Assembly (NCBI GenBank): GCA_011799875.1
Contig: CM022300.1
Location: 233,873,016-233,937,015 of the forward strand
DNA: 64,000 nt
From: Thinopyrum elongatum
Lineage: Eukaryota > Streptophyta > Magnoliopsida > Poales > Poaceae
Direction: 5' to 3'
Every line of letters starts with the position of its first letter. The stretch's first letter is position 1. The notes under the pieces were generated by a model. That model was not told where the DNA came from, did not search any database, and was given only the letters and a program-made list of their open reading frames with translations. The position numbers and the translations under genes are program-made. Shown one piece after another: positions 1 through 9,394 of this stretch.

Positions 1-975
1 TTGTGCTTTTTCATACTGTGCTAACGTTGTATTTTTTAATAAAGCTATTCTATCGCAATCTTTTCTCATTTTGGAAATAAAGTTGCTTTAACTAGTGCCA
101 ATATTATAGTAATCATGCTCTTTCTTATCTATGCAAACAGGAATACTCAACTACAGATGTTGTGATGGTCAAAAGCATTCACCCAGGGTTGTATGACACG
201 GCTAGCCAAGATGGATTTAATCATGAGATTCACTTTATCCAAAGGCTCTAAAGTGCCATGCGTGTGTGCAAGGTGGAAAGATATATTTCAGGACGTTGAT
301 TGATGATTACACTAGATTCTGCTATGTGTATTTGTTAAATACTGAGGATGAGGCTCTATACACACAACATCAAAATCTAGAAGGCCCTCTTGTGCATATA
401 TTGGAAGTGGTAGTGCCACCAGTGATGCAGAATATTTCAGCTGCCAATGTTTGACCTGTGTGGCCTTAAAAAGGACTGGTTTCAATGTTTAAGCAAATCC
501 TTGGATCAAATTGCTTACATGAAGCATCAATCAATTTTTATTTATTTGTTCACATTCTCACAAAGTTTGAGTTGTACACTTACGATTGGCTTTGAGCTGT
601 GAATCATTGAGATGTGTAGGCATCTTTGTTGTATTTATTATTATTTGAATCTAATGGGTTGGTTCTGAATCTTGCAAGCTGGGAATCATTGTGATGTGTA
701 GGCATCTTTGTTTTACTTACTATTTGAATCATATTGGTTGGTTCTGAATCTTGCAAGCTGGGAAACATGGCATGATGATGCAGAGGACAGCAACCATAAC
801 TAGCTGTTCAAACTTGGTAGTATTGTCTGTGTGAAAGTGTGGCAAATGAGCTGATCATTTGCGTTCTGAGAATAATAATTCTAATTGATGTGCATGTTGA
901 TCCTGTGGCACTGATAGAACGAGCCAATGCTTTGGTTGTTTTAAGAATAAATTTTAATTAAAGCTAATAAAATTT
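1..975 (+). repeat. Gene-like repeat unit, copy A (3' half)
   Basis: The first 150 bases resemble 40040-40165: both have a TTTTTCATACTGT stretch followed by an acceptor-like GCAAACAG (at about 136 here). The segment 521-625 resembles 31470-31590 and 40928-41010, sharing GAAGCATC, TTTATTT, TTCTCACA and GAATCATTGAGATG in the same order. I therefore read it as the 3' half of a diverged unit whose fuller copies lie at 30-31.6 kb and 38.5-41 kb. A local duplication is also visible: GATGTGTAGGCATCTTTGTT occurs at about 610 and 693. No convincing long ORF is present. The family is not identified. Confidence 0.5.
266..454 (+). pseudogene. Copia integrase core fragment (relic)
   Basis: A 62-codon ORF begins with about 30 residues typical of the Ty1/Copia integrase core (a TLIDDYTRFCYVYLL segment followed by a DEAL-like stretch). 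After that the similarity stops. A whole Copia pol is over 1,000 residues, so this is only a scrap, probably left by an old insertion. It has no neighbouring Copia domains and no LTR. The integrase reading is moderately sure; the downstream half of the ORF is unassigned. Confidence 0.5.
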
Positions 976-1332
976 ATGTAAAGTGACCACTAACACTTGC
1001 TATTACAGTACTAATACAGACCCGCTCGTGAACCCGAGGGGGCATGTTCTGCCGGGCGTGCAGCGGGCGAGGGAGGTGTAGTAACTGTTGTCGCCTGTAC
1101 ACACTCAGTTTACTGTTGGATGCAGTTCCCCAAGAGCTGAAAAACGAACTGCCGGCGCCACGTACCCACTCGTTCACCGGTGATTGCAGTTCCCCAAGAT
1201 TAAAAAAATGAACTGCTGCTGCGGCGGTGCCGCCCCCCAGTACCCCAGTACACACCAATCGTCTTCATCCCCCTGCCCCCAATCCCCACAAACGGGAACT
1301 GCCACATCAAATCTGCGTGAGAAGAGACTCCA
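976..1332. other. GC-rich flank upstream of the exonuclease pseudogene
   Basis: No gene is visible. Two short related stretches (CAGTTCCCCAAGA at 1122-1134 and 1187-1199) form an imperfect direct repeat. It may be the former 5' region of the exonuclease gene, but no TATA box is evident. Confidence 0.3.
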
Positions 1333-1962
1333 ATGGCGATCCGAGGGGTGAGCCTGCTGGATATGGACTTCAGCAAGGAGTTCACCTTTGAGTTCGCCGT
1401 TCAGACCCATGGCAGCACCAAGTTGAATGTGATGTGCACCAATGATCCGAACTCGGTGAAGCTCTGCCTCGCCAAGTTTAAGCAATACACACAGGAGGAG
1501 AAAGCACAAGGTCGCGGGACTAGGCCTTGTGCCCATCCATTCGTCTCCTGACAGGGACCAGCGGATCGCCGTCGCCCAAGTATGCGTGCGGGACGAGGTT
1601 CTTGTCTACCATTGTTGTAGGGACACCAGAGGTTTTGGAGCATCTAGTGCAACAAGCTTGTCGACATCCAGAAGCAATACAAGATCATCAGCAACGGGCA
1701 GGAGAAGGACTCCGTGGTTGACCTTGCCGCGACCATCATTGACCCCTACTACGCCAACATGAAAGAAGATGTCAATACCAAGAACCTGAACACGTGGGAG
1801 GTACCTCTGAATCTAGCCGACATAACCTAGGCGGCCAAGGACACATACGCATGCTACGACATGTAAAGGCGGATCTTGGACATGAGGGCGTGTCTGCTTC
1901 CCGTAACCGATGAGTACACGGACAGCCGCAGCGTCATGATCAAGCGTGCCAGGAAGGTCTAG
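1333..1962 (+). pseudogene. 3'-5' exonuclease domain (Werner-like) pseudogene
   Basis: Three consecutive reading frames together spell a plant Werner-like DEDD 3'-5' exonuclease. The N-terminal part starts at ATG 1333, with a frameshift near 1502. The middle part carries the RIAVAQVCVRDEVLVYH segment. The C-terminal part runs from about 1656 to TAG 1960-1962 and includes LVDIQKQYKI, VVDLAATIIDPYYANMK and ACLLPVTDEYTDSRS. It is broken in several ways: a second frameshift near 1640 coincides with loss of the central part of the domain, and stops occur at 1828-1830 and 1864-1866. The active site is lost too. Motif I, normally GLDxE, reads GLGLV, and one stop falls at the tyrosine expected before the AAKD motif. 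The family degrades nucleic acid from the 3' end; this copy cannot. The CACTA-like region begins about 140 bases downstream. Confidence 0.8.
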
Positions 1963-2149
1963 ATGATGTACCTTATCTGTTTAAGCACCTTTATCATCTG
2001 AGTGTTTCATGCATTAGCCTATGCGTCGTAATTATCTGTTTTGTCCGAAATAATTCGTCTAAGAACCCATTAACCTGTTTGCTTTTTTTAGTGGCTATTT
2101 AATTATGTATGTAACTAGTTCACTGGGCTGCCGTGCTTTGAATCTCCTT

Positions 2150-2640
2150 CCTCCCAACATATTCCCCTTCTTAGGTGGACCCAGCAGGTCTCGTACACAG
2201 ACATCTGGGACCAACCACCTATCCATTTGTATTTCTTTATTTTGTTCAATCTTTCGTCCTCTTCCTACAGCGGCTGGTGGTGCTGCCGCGCACGCCTCGG
2301 TGACCCATCCTAGCCTATGGCGCTGGCCAGGCCATCCCTCTACTCCCACACATTCTCCGGCGGCGGTAGCTCCACCGGCCCACCCTGCACCTGAACAAGT
2401 CAACTCTCGTACTCCCCTCCGCCTGCGTCTTCCCCAGCTCCGGTTCGTTCGGTCCGAGGTCTCGATGTCGTCCTCCGCCTTGGTGCTCTCGCCGCGTGGC
2501 CGCCGTCTGTCGTTCCCAACATGGTCAACAAAACAAGAGGAATCGGGAGACAACTGTTCGTCGAGAGGCTGACAGTCCCGGGCCCACCAAGTCCATTGCC
2601 TAGGTTTATTATTTCACATGCGCAGCCCACGACATGCAGA
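2150..2640 (+). repeat. Dispersed GC-rich module of the CACTA-like family (copy 1)
   Basis: This stretch has a GCTGCCGCxxCGCCTC-type start, a TCGCCGTCGTCC-like segment, then GTCAACAAA, GAGAGGCTGACAGT and GGGACCCACC-like sequence. Related modules sit at about 3536-3960, 43575-43800, 44470-44880 and 45100-45500. The 150-codon ORFs on both strands here are products of GC-rich repeat sequence and look like no known protein. Confidence 0.5.
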
Positions 2641-2814
2641 CACAGTTGATCCAGCTGGTTTCAACTTTTTTTTTGGGTCCAGCAGGTATCAAGCGGCCTC
2701 TGGGCCTCCCAGCCTAGCTTGTCTATAACATCAGTAGCCCAAGTTATGTTTGTTTTTTCAAGACGACGCACAGCTCAGTTCTATTTTTCTATAAGAATGC
2801 AAAACTGAACCTAT

Positions 2815-3535
2815 GTTTTCCCTTCTATAATAGTATATATATTTATATATATATTTATATTTGTATCTTATTTTATTTCATATATATAATAGAAACAACA
2901 TAAGGTTCCGTTAAACCTGTCGTTTGTCCAACCATTGTATAGACCTTCCCAATTCCTTTATTTTTCGTTTTTATTAATCCTATATCTGAATTTTCTCCCA
3001 CTTCCTTTTTCGATGTAATTTGAGTTTTCTCCCAGTACTTTTCCCTAGAACCAACTCAACTGTCCCACGTCTAGCCTAAAAAGTAATAATACCCCACATC
3101 CTATTAACTCATCAAATTAAAATGATATTTTATTTCGTAAATCGAAAGTTCTTACAAAATAATAATAATAATTGTTTATATATAACTTCGCAAGTTAACT
3201 CCTAGTGATTGCGTACATAAGCTTGCAAAAAGATTTTACTGACCAATGCAGTAATAGACGTGCAATCATGTGTTTATGTTTTTATAACATTTCTCCGTCC
3301 AGCCCAACATGATATTTTCACCCAGCCCAGCAAGTCCGCGGATTTTGAGAAAAATGCAAATGGGCTTTAAGTTCTAACATAATATATAAACGGGCTGCAT
3401 AGACGCTACATCATTGTTTCACCCAACCCACCAAATGGACTAAAAAAACAAATGGACTGGCTGACATGTGGACCAGTAGGTCGAAGCCTAAGCACTTTCA
3501 CAAAAAATAAACATACAAAGGTCAAAGCCTAAGCA
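2815..3535. other. AT-rich stretch with a TA-rich microsatellite
   Basis: Positions 2830-2890 are an imperfect TATATATTTATA tract. The rest to 3535 is AT-rich with no ORF of note and no recognised feature. It lies between two GC-rich modules of the CACTA-like element and is probably interior filler. Confidence 0.4.
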
Positions 3536-3960
3536 AGGCGTTGGATTTACATCCAACGGCCGGCATTCTTCATCAATCTCTCGTCTTCTTCCCCCAGCGC
3601 TGCCGGGACTGCCTGCTCCAGCCTCCGGCGTCCAGCGGCGCTGTTTTGCACGCCTCACAGCGAAATGCTACCCCACCGACGGCCAGGCCATCCCTCCACT
3701 CCTCCGCACCTCCTGTTATTCTTTGTCGAGTGTAGGCCCACCCCGCACCCGAACAAGTCAAGTTTCCCACTCCTCTCTGTCTGCGACTCCACTACCGCGT
3801 CTTCCCCATCTCTGGGGCATTCCATTCTGGGGCCTCTCCGTCGTCCACTGGCCTTGGTGCGCTCTGCACGGTGTGGTCAACGTGGTCAACAAACGAGAGT
3901 CATCGAAAGATGACTGTATGTGGAGAGGCTGATAGTGGGGACGCACCATGCCCATGGACG
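3536..3960 (+). repeat. Dispersed GC-rich module of the CACTA-like family (copy 2)
   Basis: It opens with GTTGGATTTACATCCAACGG, itself a short inverted repeat, and ends with GGAGAGGCTGATAGT. The related modules at 44488 (GTTGGATGTCCATCCAACAG) and 45108 share the same opening hairpin, which ties copies A and B to one family. Confidence 0.55.
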
Positions 3961-3997
3961 CATGCATGCAACTGCATCCTTTTTACCCTGAAAAATA

Positions 3998-4165
3998 ATG
4001 TTTTCTCCCCCTGACAGCTGGGACCCACCAGCTACATCTTCGCACGCAAGGAAGTGCGTCCTTATTACGGGCAAAAAAATGATTCTTCCCCCTGACAGCT
4101 GGGACCCACCAGCTATATCTTCACATGCAAGGAAATGCGTCCTTATCCTCCGTGACAACTGGGAC
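3998..4165 (+). repeat. Tandem repeat, about 82 bp, 2 copies
   Basis: Units contain CTGACAGCTGGGACCCACC, a CTTCGCACGCAAGGAA-like segment and GTCCTTATTA, followed by AAAAAAATGATT. The same repeat occurs at 44900-45020 and 45465-45625 in copy B. Confidence 0.7.
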
Positions 4166-4580
4166 CCACCCGGTCGAAGCGTATGTAGCATTGTCTGTGT
4201 ACATACCGGTCGATCGGTCTATCTGCCACGATGAACTGTGGCCAAGTATGGAGCGGTAGCAGTTCAGGCAGTCCAGTCAAAACCGTGTACACGTACGTAC
4301 AGCCAGATGCCAAAAACTACGACCACGTATGTACATACGGGCGGGGTCTCGAACGCGTACTCGTGCATACGTATGGCCAGGGCTCGTGTATATGGAGAGT
4401 CAACGGACGGCAGCAACGGCGTCCTGTTCATCGGAAGCCAACCGGCTGGGTCGGAACGGAGAAACTGCGTCGTCTTCATGGGGAGGCAACAGAATGCATC
4501 GTGTCCATCAGGAGGCAACGGAATACATCGTGTTCATCGGGAACCAACCGGCTTGGACGGAACAGCTGAAACGAGGTCTG

Positions 4581-4815
4581 GCGTACCACAGAACGGAGGA
4601 AACGGGCCTTCTGTTCAACCGCGTACGGTCAAAACGGGGTCCTGTTCATCGGGAAGGGTCTGGCGTACCACAAAATGGAGGAAACGGACTTCTGTTCGAG
4701 TGCCTACGGTCAAAACGGGGTCTTGTTGATTGGGAGGGGTGTGGCGTACCACAAAACAGAGGAAACGGACTTCTGTTGGAGCGCCTACGGTCGAAATGAG
4801 GTCCTGTTCATCCAC
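4581..4815 (+). repeat. Tandem repeat, about 81 bp, 3 copies
   Basis: Each unit starts with GCGTACCACA (4581, 4662, 4743) and continues through GGAGGAAACGG, a CTTCTGTT-like segment and ACGGTC. The homologous array in copy B starts at 46051, 46131 and 46212 with the same spacing. In both copies it is followed by a TGTTCATCC/CAGCCTCCAC-rich stretch (4800-5045; 46240-46500). Confidence 0.75.
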
Positions 4816-5185
4816 CGTCTACTGCCTCGCTCCAGCCTCCATGGGCTACTGTTCATCCACCGTCGACCTCCTCCAGCCTCCACCAGCTACTGTTCATCCA
4901 TGGGCTACTGTTCATCCAGCCTCCACCGGCTACTGTTGATAGAGCCTCCACAGGGTCCTGTTCATCCAGCAGCAATGGCCTACTACCACGGGGTCCTGTT
5001 CATCCAACCCCCACCAGGAATTGTTCATCCACAGCCAACCAACTGGCTCGACTCACCACGTCTCGACTCATTCTACGTACTGCGCGCACGGTAGCAACGG
5101 TCACTGTTCATCGAGAGGCAACCCAACACCGGCTGTCTACATCTCACACGGGGGCTCGATCGGCTTCAGTAAGCAGCAGTAGTGA

Positions 5186-5330
5186 TCGATCGCTCGGTTC
5201 AGTTAGCAGCAGCAGCGAAGGAATCGCTCGGGTTCAGTCAGCAGCGTATGAATCGCTCGGGTTCAGTTAGCAGCCAAGGGATCGATCGCTCGGGTTTAGT
5301 AACGTGTGATCACTTGGGTTCAGTTAGCCA
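5186..5330 (+). repeat. Short tandem repeat around TCGGGTTCAGT
   Basis: Four to five irregular units of about 27-35 bp carry (C)GCTCGGGTTCAGT(T/C)AGCAGC. A matching array is at 46615-46770. Subterminal repeats of this kind are typical transposase-binding regions of CACTA elements; that role is inferred here. Confidence 0.65.
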
Positions 5331-5644
5331 ACACCTCACACACACGCGCGTACACGAGAGAAACGTGCAAACCACAGTGCATCGCTCGGCCCCGACCACC
5401 CACCGTAACCGGGAACTCCCCGATATTTTCCTCGCCCTCGCTTCTACCATGATTTTTTCCGTCATGGACGGCCCAAAGAATGTCATGCAGCTGCGTCTCC
5501 AGCCCGCCCAGGACGAAAATTTTCTGTCATGATTTTTTGTCATAGAAGTAGGAGCCCACCACATCTATGATGATACCGGATTTTGTCACAATTATCATCA
5601 TAGAAGTGTCATAAGCATGACAGAAAAAAAATTCGTTCGGCCCA

Positions 5645-5675
5645 AAATGTCACGGATGTGTCTTTTTTTGTAGTG
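5645..5675 (+). repeat. CACTA-like terminal inverted repeat end, copy A
   Basis: The terminal 30 bases end in CTTTTTTTGTAGTG; on the minus strand they begin CACTACAAAAAAAG. Copy B ends the same way at 47120. Upstream of both, GTCAT and TCATAGAAGT motifs recur in both orientations. Confidence 0.6.
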
Positions 5676-6147
5676 CCGGGAAGCCTGCCGTGCCGCTTAA
5701 TCATCTTCTGCTTATCTGTTCGACAAGCCTCTGGACGGGTGTCACATGAGAGTAACCTATCTTCTAACGGGCTGACACATGCTTGGTGGTAGCCACTTAA
5801 TCACCTGGAGGCTTGACACCGCATTGATAAGTGATTTGCGTTGTGGTGCGGTGGTGCCTTGGCGGGAGTCCTCACCCTTGGCGAACCAGGTAAGCCTGCC
5901 GGGGAAATCTTGGACTTGTCCCTAGGGTGGTTTCGACCTGGCCAGGCTATCCTGCCCGGCAAGGGAGGCCTTCCCAAGGTGATGCTCTGCTGTCTTGTTT
6001 GACTTGGTCTTCTTGATCCGCTCCTTGATCTCACGAAGAGCGGTTCCTCTGGCTTGGTCTTGTTTTGTAGTTTCGTGCTGGACATGCAACGCCAGCACGC
6101 CTGTGTATAAGTCCGGGCAACGAACGTGAATGTTTGTTGCACCGATA
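5676..6147 (-). repeat. Tat-1 3' LTR, truncated by the CACTA-like insertion
   Basis: It aligns with 15446-15925 (5681 matches 15451), including CTTAATCATCTT, GATAAGTGATTTGCGTTGTGG and TTTGTTGCACCGA. On the minus strand it begins TATCGG instead of TGTCGG. The LTR is about 923 bp when complete; only its first half is present, ending exactly where the CACTA-like TIR ends. Confidence 0.85.
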
Positions 6148-6158
6148 GGAGCCCCCGG
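6148..6158 (-). other. Tat-1 polypurine tract
   Basis: On the minus strand the bases just before the 3' LTR read CCGGGGGCTCC. This is the usual place and style of the plus-strand primer in plant gypsy elements. Confidence 0.6.
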
Positions 6159-6629
6159 GCCTGGCCCATACGTGCCACCTGGCATCATTGGGGTAGGCCC
6201 CAACAAATACACAGGCACACACTTTGGCTAAACCGCAATGGGATTCATGTCTTTTTTGATATCTTCCTTGCTTCTTCATTAACCTGTGATTGAATCAGTT
6301 TCCGGTTTTCCCGTGAGTCGTGTTGAATGACGTGGGGTAGCCCATGTAGTGGCCCGTGGGATGCCCACTTTCACGGGGAGGTAACTACCATTTTACCCAT
6401 CCCACTACTCCTGCCATTTCCGCCATGTACGCTGCATGCATTGCGCAGGGTTGGTGGCAGACGCGTAGGGCGCGGAAATGAGTGCCATGGCAGAAAGCTC
6501 AGCACCGTGGATAGGCGCAGGATGGCGATCGTCAATTATGGACGTCGTCAGCGACATAGAGGGACTGGATTGGTGGAGTGGGGTGGTTGCCTTTTGGGTG
6601 CTGAGGAGCCAGTCCCCGGCCACGCTCTC

Positions 6630-6637
6630 CTATAAAA
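6630..6637 (+). promoter_or_regulatory. TATA box of the Tat-1 antisense gene
   Basis: CTATAAAAGG lies 68-75 bases before ATG 6705, and a CT-rich leader (TCTCCTCTTTCTTCTCC) lies between them. This looks like a plant core promoter and points away from the retrotransposon's own direction of transcription. Confidence 0.6.
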
Positions 6638-6704
6638 GGAGGCGTGAGCGGAGGACTCACCCACACACATCTCCTCTTTCTTCTCCTTGCGTCCCTCTTC
6701 CACT

Positions 6705-7365
6705 ATGGTGAGGGGAAGAGGACGTGGTCGTGCTCCAGCGGTGGTGACGAGGGTCTCTTCTCGGCAGCACCTCCCTCCCCCCGCTGGGGATGCAAGGGCA
6801 GAATCTAGCGCACAAGGTGGTGCTGCAGGGCGTGGGCGTGGCCGTCGCGGTGCTCGGGGCCGAGGAGGATGTGGTGGTGCTTTGGTCGCTCCTCCGCCAG
6901 CCGCTTTGGCTCCAATGGAAGGTCACGTCGGGGACCAGCCATTGGAGTTCATCGTCAAACTGCGCGGGCCCTCGCTCAGCCATCTTTGGCTTCCTACCAC
7001 TTTTCGCAAGGGTGATGGAGGTAGAACAGCTGCCAGGATTGAAGCCGCACATGAGGGGTCATTGTAATGGTAGCATGCGGGCGGACATAGTGTTCCCCGC
7101 GCCTCATGTCATGCTTCTCCGGCGTGGCTGGAAAACTTTTGCTCGTGCCCATAGCTTGGCGGCGGGGCATGTTATCCATTTTAAATTAATGGAGGTCAAC
7201 TTGCTCTCCATCAAGGTCTTTAGGCGTTCGAGTGCTCGCTTAGGAAGCTGCGCGGAGAGCTCGATCGACGGCGAAAGCTCCTCCTCGAGCGACAATGACG
7301 AAGAGGACAGTGACGGTGATGACGACGACGCTGAGCGGGAGGACGGTGGCTCGGACTCCAGCTAA
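6705..7365 (+). pseudogene. Antisense B3-like gene inside Tat-1 (one frameshift)
   Basis: ATG 6705 follows a TATA box and CT-rich leader. The N-terminal 75 residues are rich in Gly/Arg (RGRGRGR, GRGRRGARGRGG). A B3-like fold pattern follows: FIVKLRG, SHLWLPTTF, then after a one-base frameshift near 7003 the PHVMLLRRGWKTFARAHSL segment, a GHVIHFKL element and a final SIKVF strand. The tail from about 7255 is Ser/Asp/Glu-rich (SSSSSDNDEEDSDGDDDD) and ends at TAA 7363-7365. B3 domains bind DNA in plants, so a nuclear DNA-binding role is inferred. It sits between pol and the 3' LTR on the opposite strand, the usual site of extra antisense ORFs in Tat elements. The frameshift disables this copy unless it is spliced. 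The B3 assignment is by pattern only and needs a profile search. Confidence 0.6.
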
Positions 7366-8503
7366 GCGCCGGCCGCACCATCACCATCAGCAAGGCGCCG
7401 GCAATGCCATCATATGCACCTGGTCTTCTCCCCGGCAGAGCGATTTGCCGGGGTGTTGGGTGTGGATATCTCCGCCTCCTCCAGCTGGACTCCGGCAAGC
7501 TCCCCCATGGACTCTGGCTTCGTATTCCCTGCAGGTGTCCCTCCTTCCGCGTTCCACTGGTCCTGGCGGTGGTGACCAAGCATCGCCTAGCCGCTCTCTC
7601 CGTCCATCGCCTTCGTCCGCACCCTCTCGATCTTGTCAGACAGCGTCCCGCGGGCCCTGACGGGGTCAGGCTGGGCTTCTGCCCAGGCACTCCTTTTGCC
7701 CTCTTCACCTCCTACTATAGCTCCTAGGAGGAGAGGGACAAGAAAGGCATTACGGGGCACTTATCTTTTTTTAATCCAAAACATGTAGGCACTTGCCAAG
7801 CTTTAGTCATAAATATGTAATCTTTTCAACCATATTTGTACCCTGTAAGGTTTGTACTTGTTTATCCGCGTATTAATTGAAAAAATATGGTTGCCGGCCA
7901 CTTGTGCATGTGTCATACCCATGCAGAGGAAGGACTCCTCTATACTTTCAAGTAAACAAGGTTTTTCAGCAAGACATCTTGTCGGTCCCTTCCATTGCTG
8001 CCACGAGGCTCGGCCTGGCGGGTTTAGGAGCGTGGAAGAGAATTGGCCCCTTGTCAACCCTTTTTCAAATGCTACTGCAACCAGCCTGACTGAAGTAATC
8101 TTTGAATCAAAAGATGGGAGCACAAATGTTTGAGGGTGACAAGATTTTTCTACGCACAAGTTTTCCTCACGGAGGTACACTATGGATGTCTTAAAGGGAA
8201 CTTATCTGCTTTGCATTGTCGGCGGCCGATATGCAAGCTTGTTCTCACTTCTCCTGCTTGGGATTTTATCCATGGCAGGGGCCCTGTAGTTAGCGCAGGG
8301 GCAAAAACAGCAGCATACGACCCTTTCCAAATGATCATGGCAGAACTATGCTAAAGTAAACATGCATGCAAGTTTTAGGCGCCAGCACTTCATTTTATTA
8401 TCTTTGCACAGGGTCTGCGCCTGGCTTTGTACAAAGGGTTACATGCACATCGTCAAGGCTTGTACAAAAGGTGGTTGCCGTGGCTAAGCCCGGCAGCCGC
8501 GCC
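7366..8503. other. Untranslated region between the antisense gene and the end of pol
   Basis: The GC-rich stretch to about 7730 may be antisense 3' UTR or former coding sequence. From 7760 it turns AT-rich, with AATTGAAAAAATATGG-like sequence near 7876 that could hold a polyadenylation signal for the plus-strand gene. No other gene is visible. Confidence 0.4.
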
Positions 8504-9394
8504 TTACAGGTAGAACTTATGAAGATGCTTAATAAACCATGAGTTTTGCACCTTAGTGCCATCTTCGGTCTCCAGACAAACTGCGCCACGTCTGGTGACT
8601 TGCACTACCCGGTAAGGGCCTTCCCACTTCGGCGTCAACTTGTTGGAACCCTTGGAAGATTGAATACGCCTAAGGACAAGGTCACCTTCCTCAAGGCTCC
8701 GGGCACGAATCCTACGGCTATGATAGCGGCGCAAGGCTTGCTAGTAACATGCAGCATGCACAGCGGCCCGGAGACGATCTTCCTCAAGGAGCATGGCATC
8801 GTCATGCCGAAGTTGCTCTTGCTCTACTTCATCGTAGGCAAGTACTCGAGGTGACCCATATATGAGTTCCGTGGAGAGCACTGCTTCTGCCCCATACACT
8901 AGGGAGAAGGGAGTCTGGCCGGTGGCTCGATTTGGAGTCGTTCGGAGGGACCAAAGAATCGCCGGTAGTTCATCGATCCAGCGTCTGCCACACTTCTGCA
9001 ACTTATCAAAATTTCTTGTCTTGAGCCCACGCAGCACTTCAGCATTCATCCTTTTAGCTTGTCCATTGCTTCAGGGATGAGCAGCGGAGGCGAAGGAGAA
9101 CTTACTTCCGAGGTTTCAGATGTACTGCATGAAGGCGCGACTTGTGAATTGGGTGCCATTATTGGTGATCACCCTGGCGGGTACTCCAAAATGGCACACC
9201 AATCCCTTCAAGAACTTGATAGCTGACTATGCGGTTACCTTCCTCACTTGCTCCACTTCCGGCCACTTTGTAAACTTGTCGATTGCAATGTACAAGAATT
9301 CAAAGCCCCCGGTAGCACGGGGGAAGGGGCCCAAGATGTCGAGCCCCCAGACCAAAAATGGCCAGGATAAAGGGATCGTCTGGAGAGCTTGAGC
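8504..9394 (-). pseudogene. Tat-1 integrase core and C-terminal domain, inactive
   Basis: Minus-strand frames give the integrase catalytic core and C-terminal domain. Visible parts are VWGLDILGP with the first Asp, IDKFTKWPEV, VITNNGTQF, SNGQAKRMN, then LRTTPNRATGQTPFSLVYG and the terminal KWEGPYRVVQVTRRG...LHKFYL. The core DDE triad is broken: the second Asp (TDNG in the family) is Asn at 9161-9163 and the Glu (GQAER) is Lys at 9053-9055. Several in-frame stops occur (after KVTA, QYI, AAHP and HAACY). The enzyme would insert cDNA into the genome; this copy cannot. Confidence 0.85.

Larger units (their letters stand above)
2101..5675 (+). mobile_element. CACTA-like transposon terminal region, copy A
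   Basis: The right end, GTAGTG at 5670-5675, is the reverse complement of CACTAC, the start of CACTA-type terminal inverted repeats. Upstream lie several tandem and dispersed subterminal arrays, as expected for a CACTA element. The same order of modules recurs at 43540-47120 and also ends in GTAGTG. No transposase is visible and no matching CACTAC start is found in the window, so only one end is present. The sequence directly after 5675 is LTR sequence of Tat-1, which implies that the element inserted into that LTR. The left limit is approximate. Confidence 0.6.

Noticed and set aside
4231..5094. Overlapping ORFs of 100-160 codons in copy A, and similar ones at 45789-46594
   Set aside because: They translate the 81-bp and TGTTCATCC repeats in all frames. 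The peptides are repetitive and not conserved in frame between the two copies.
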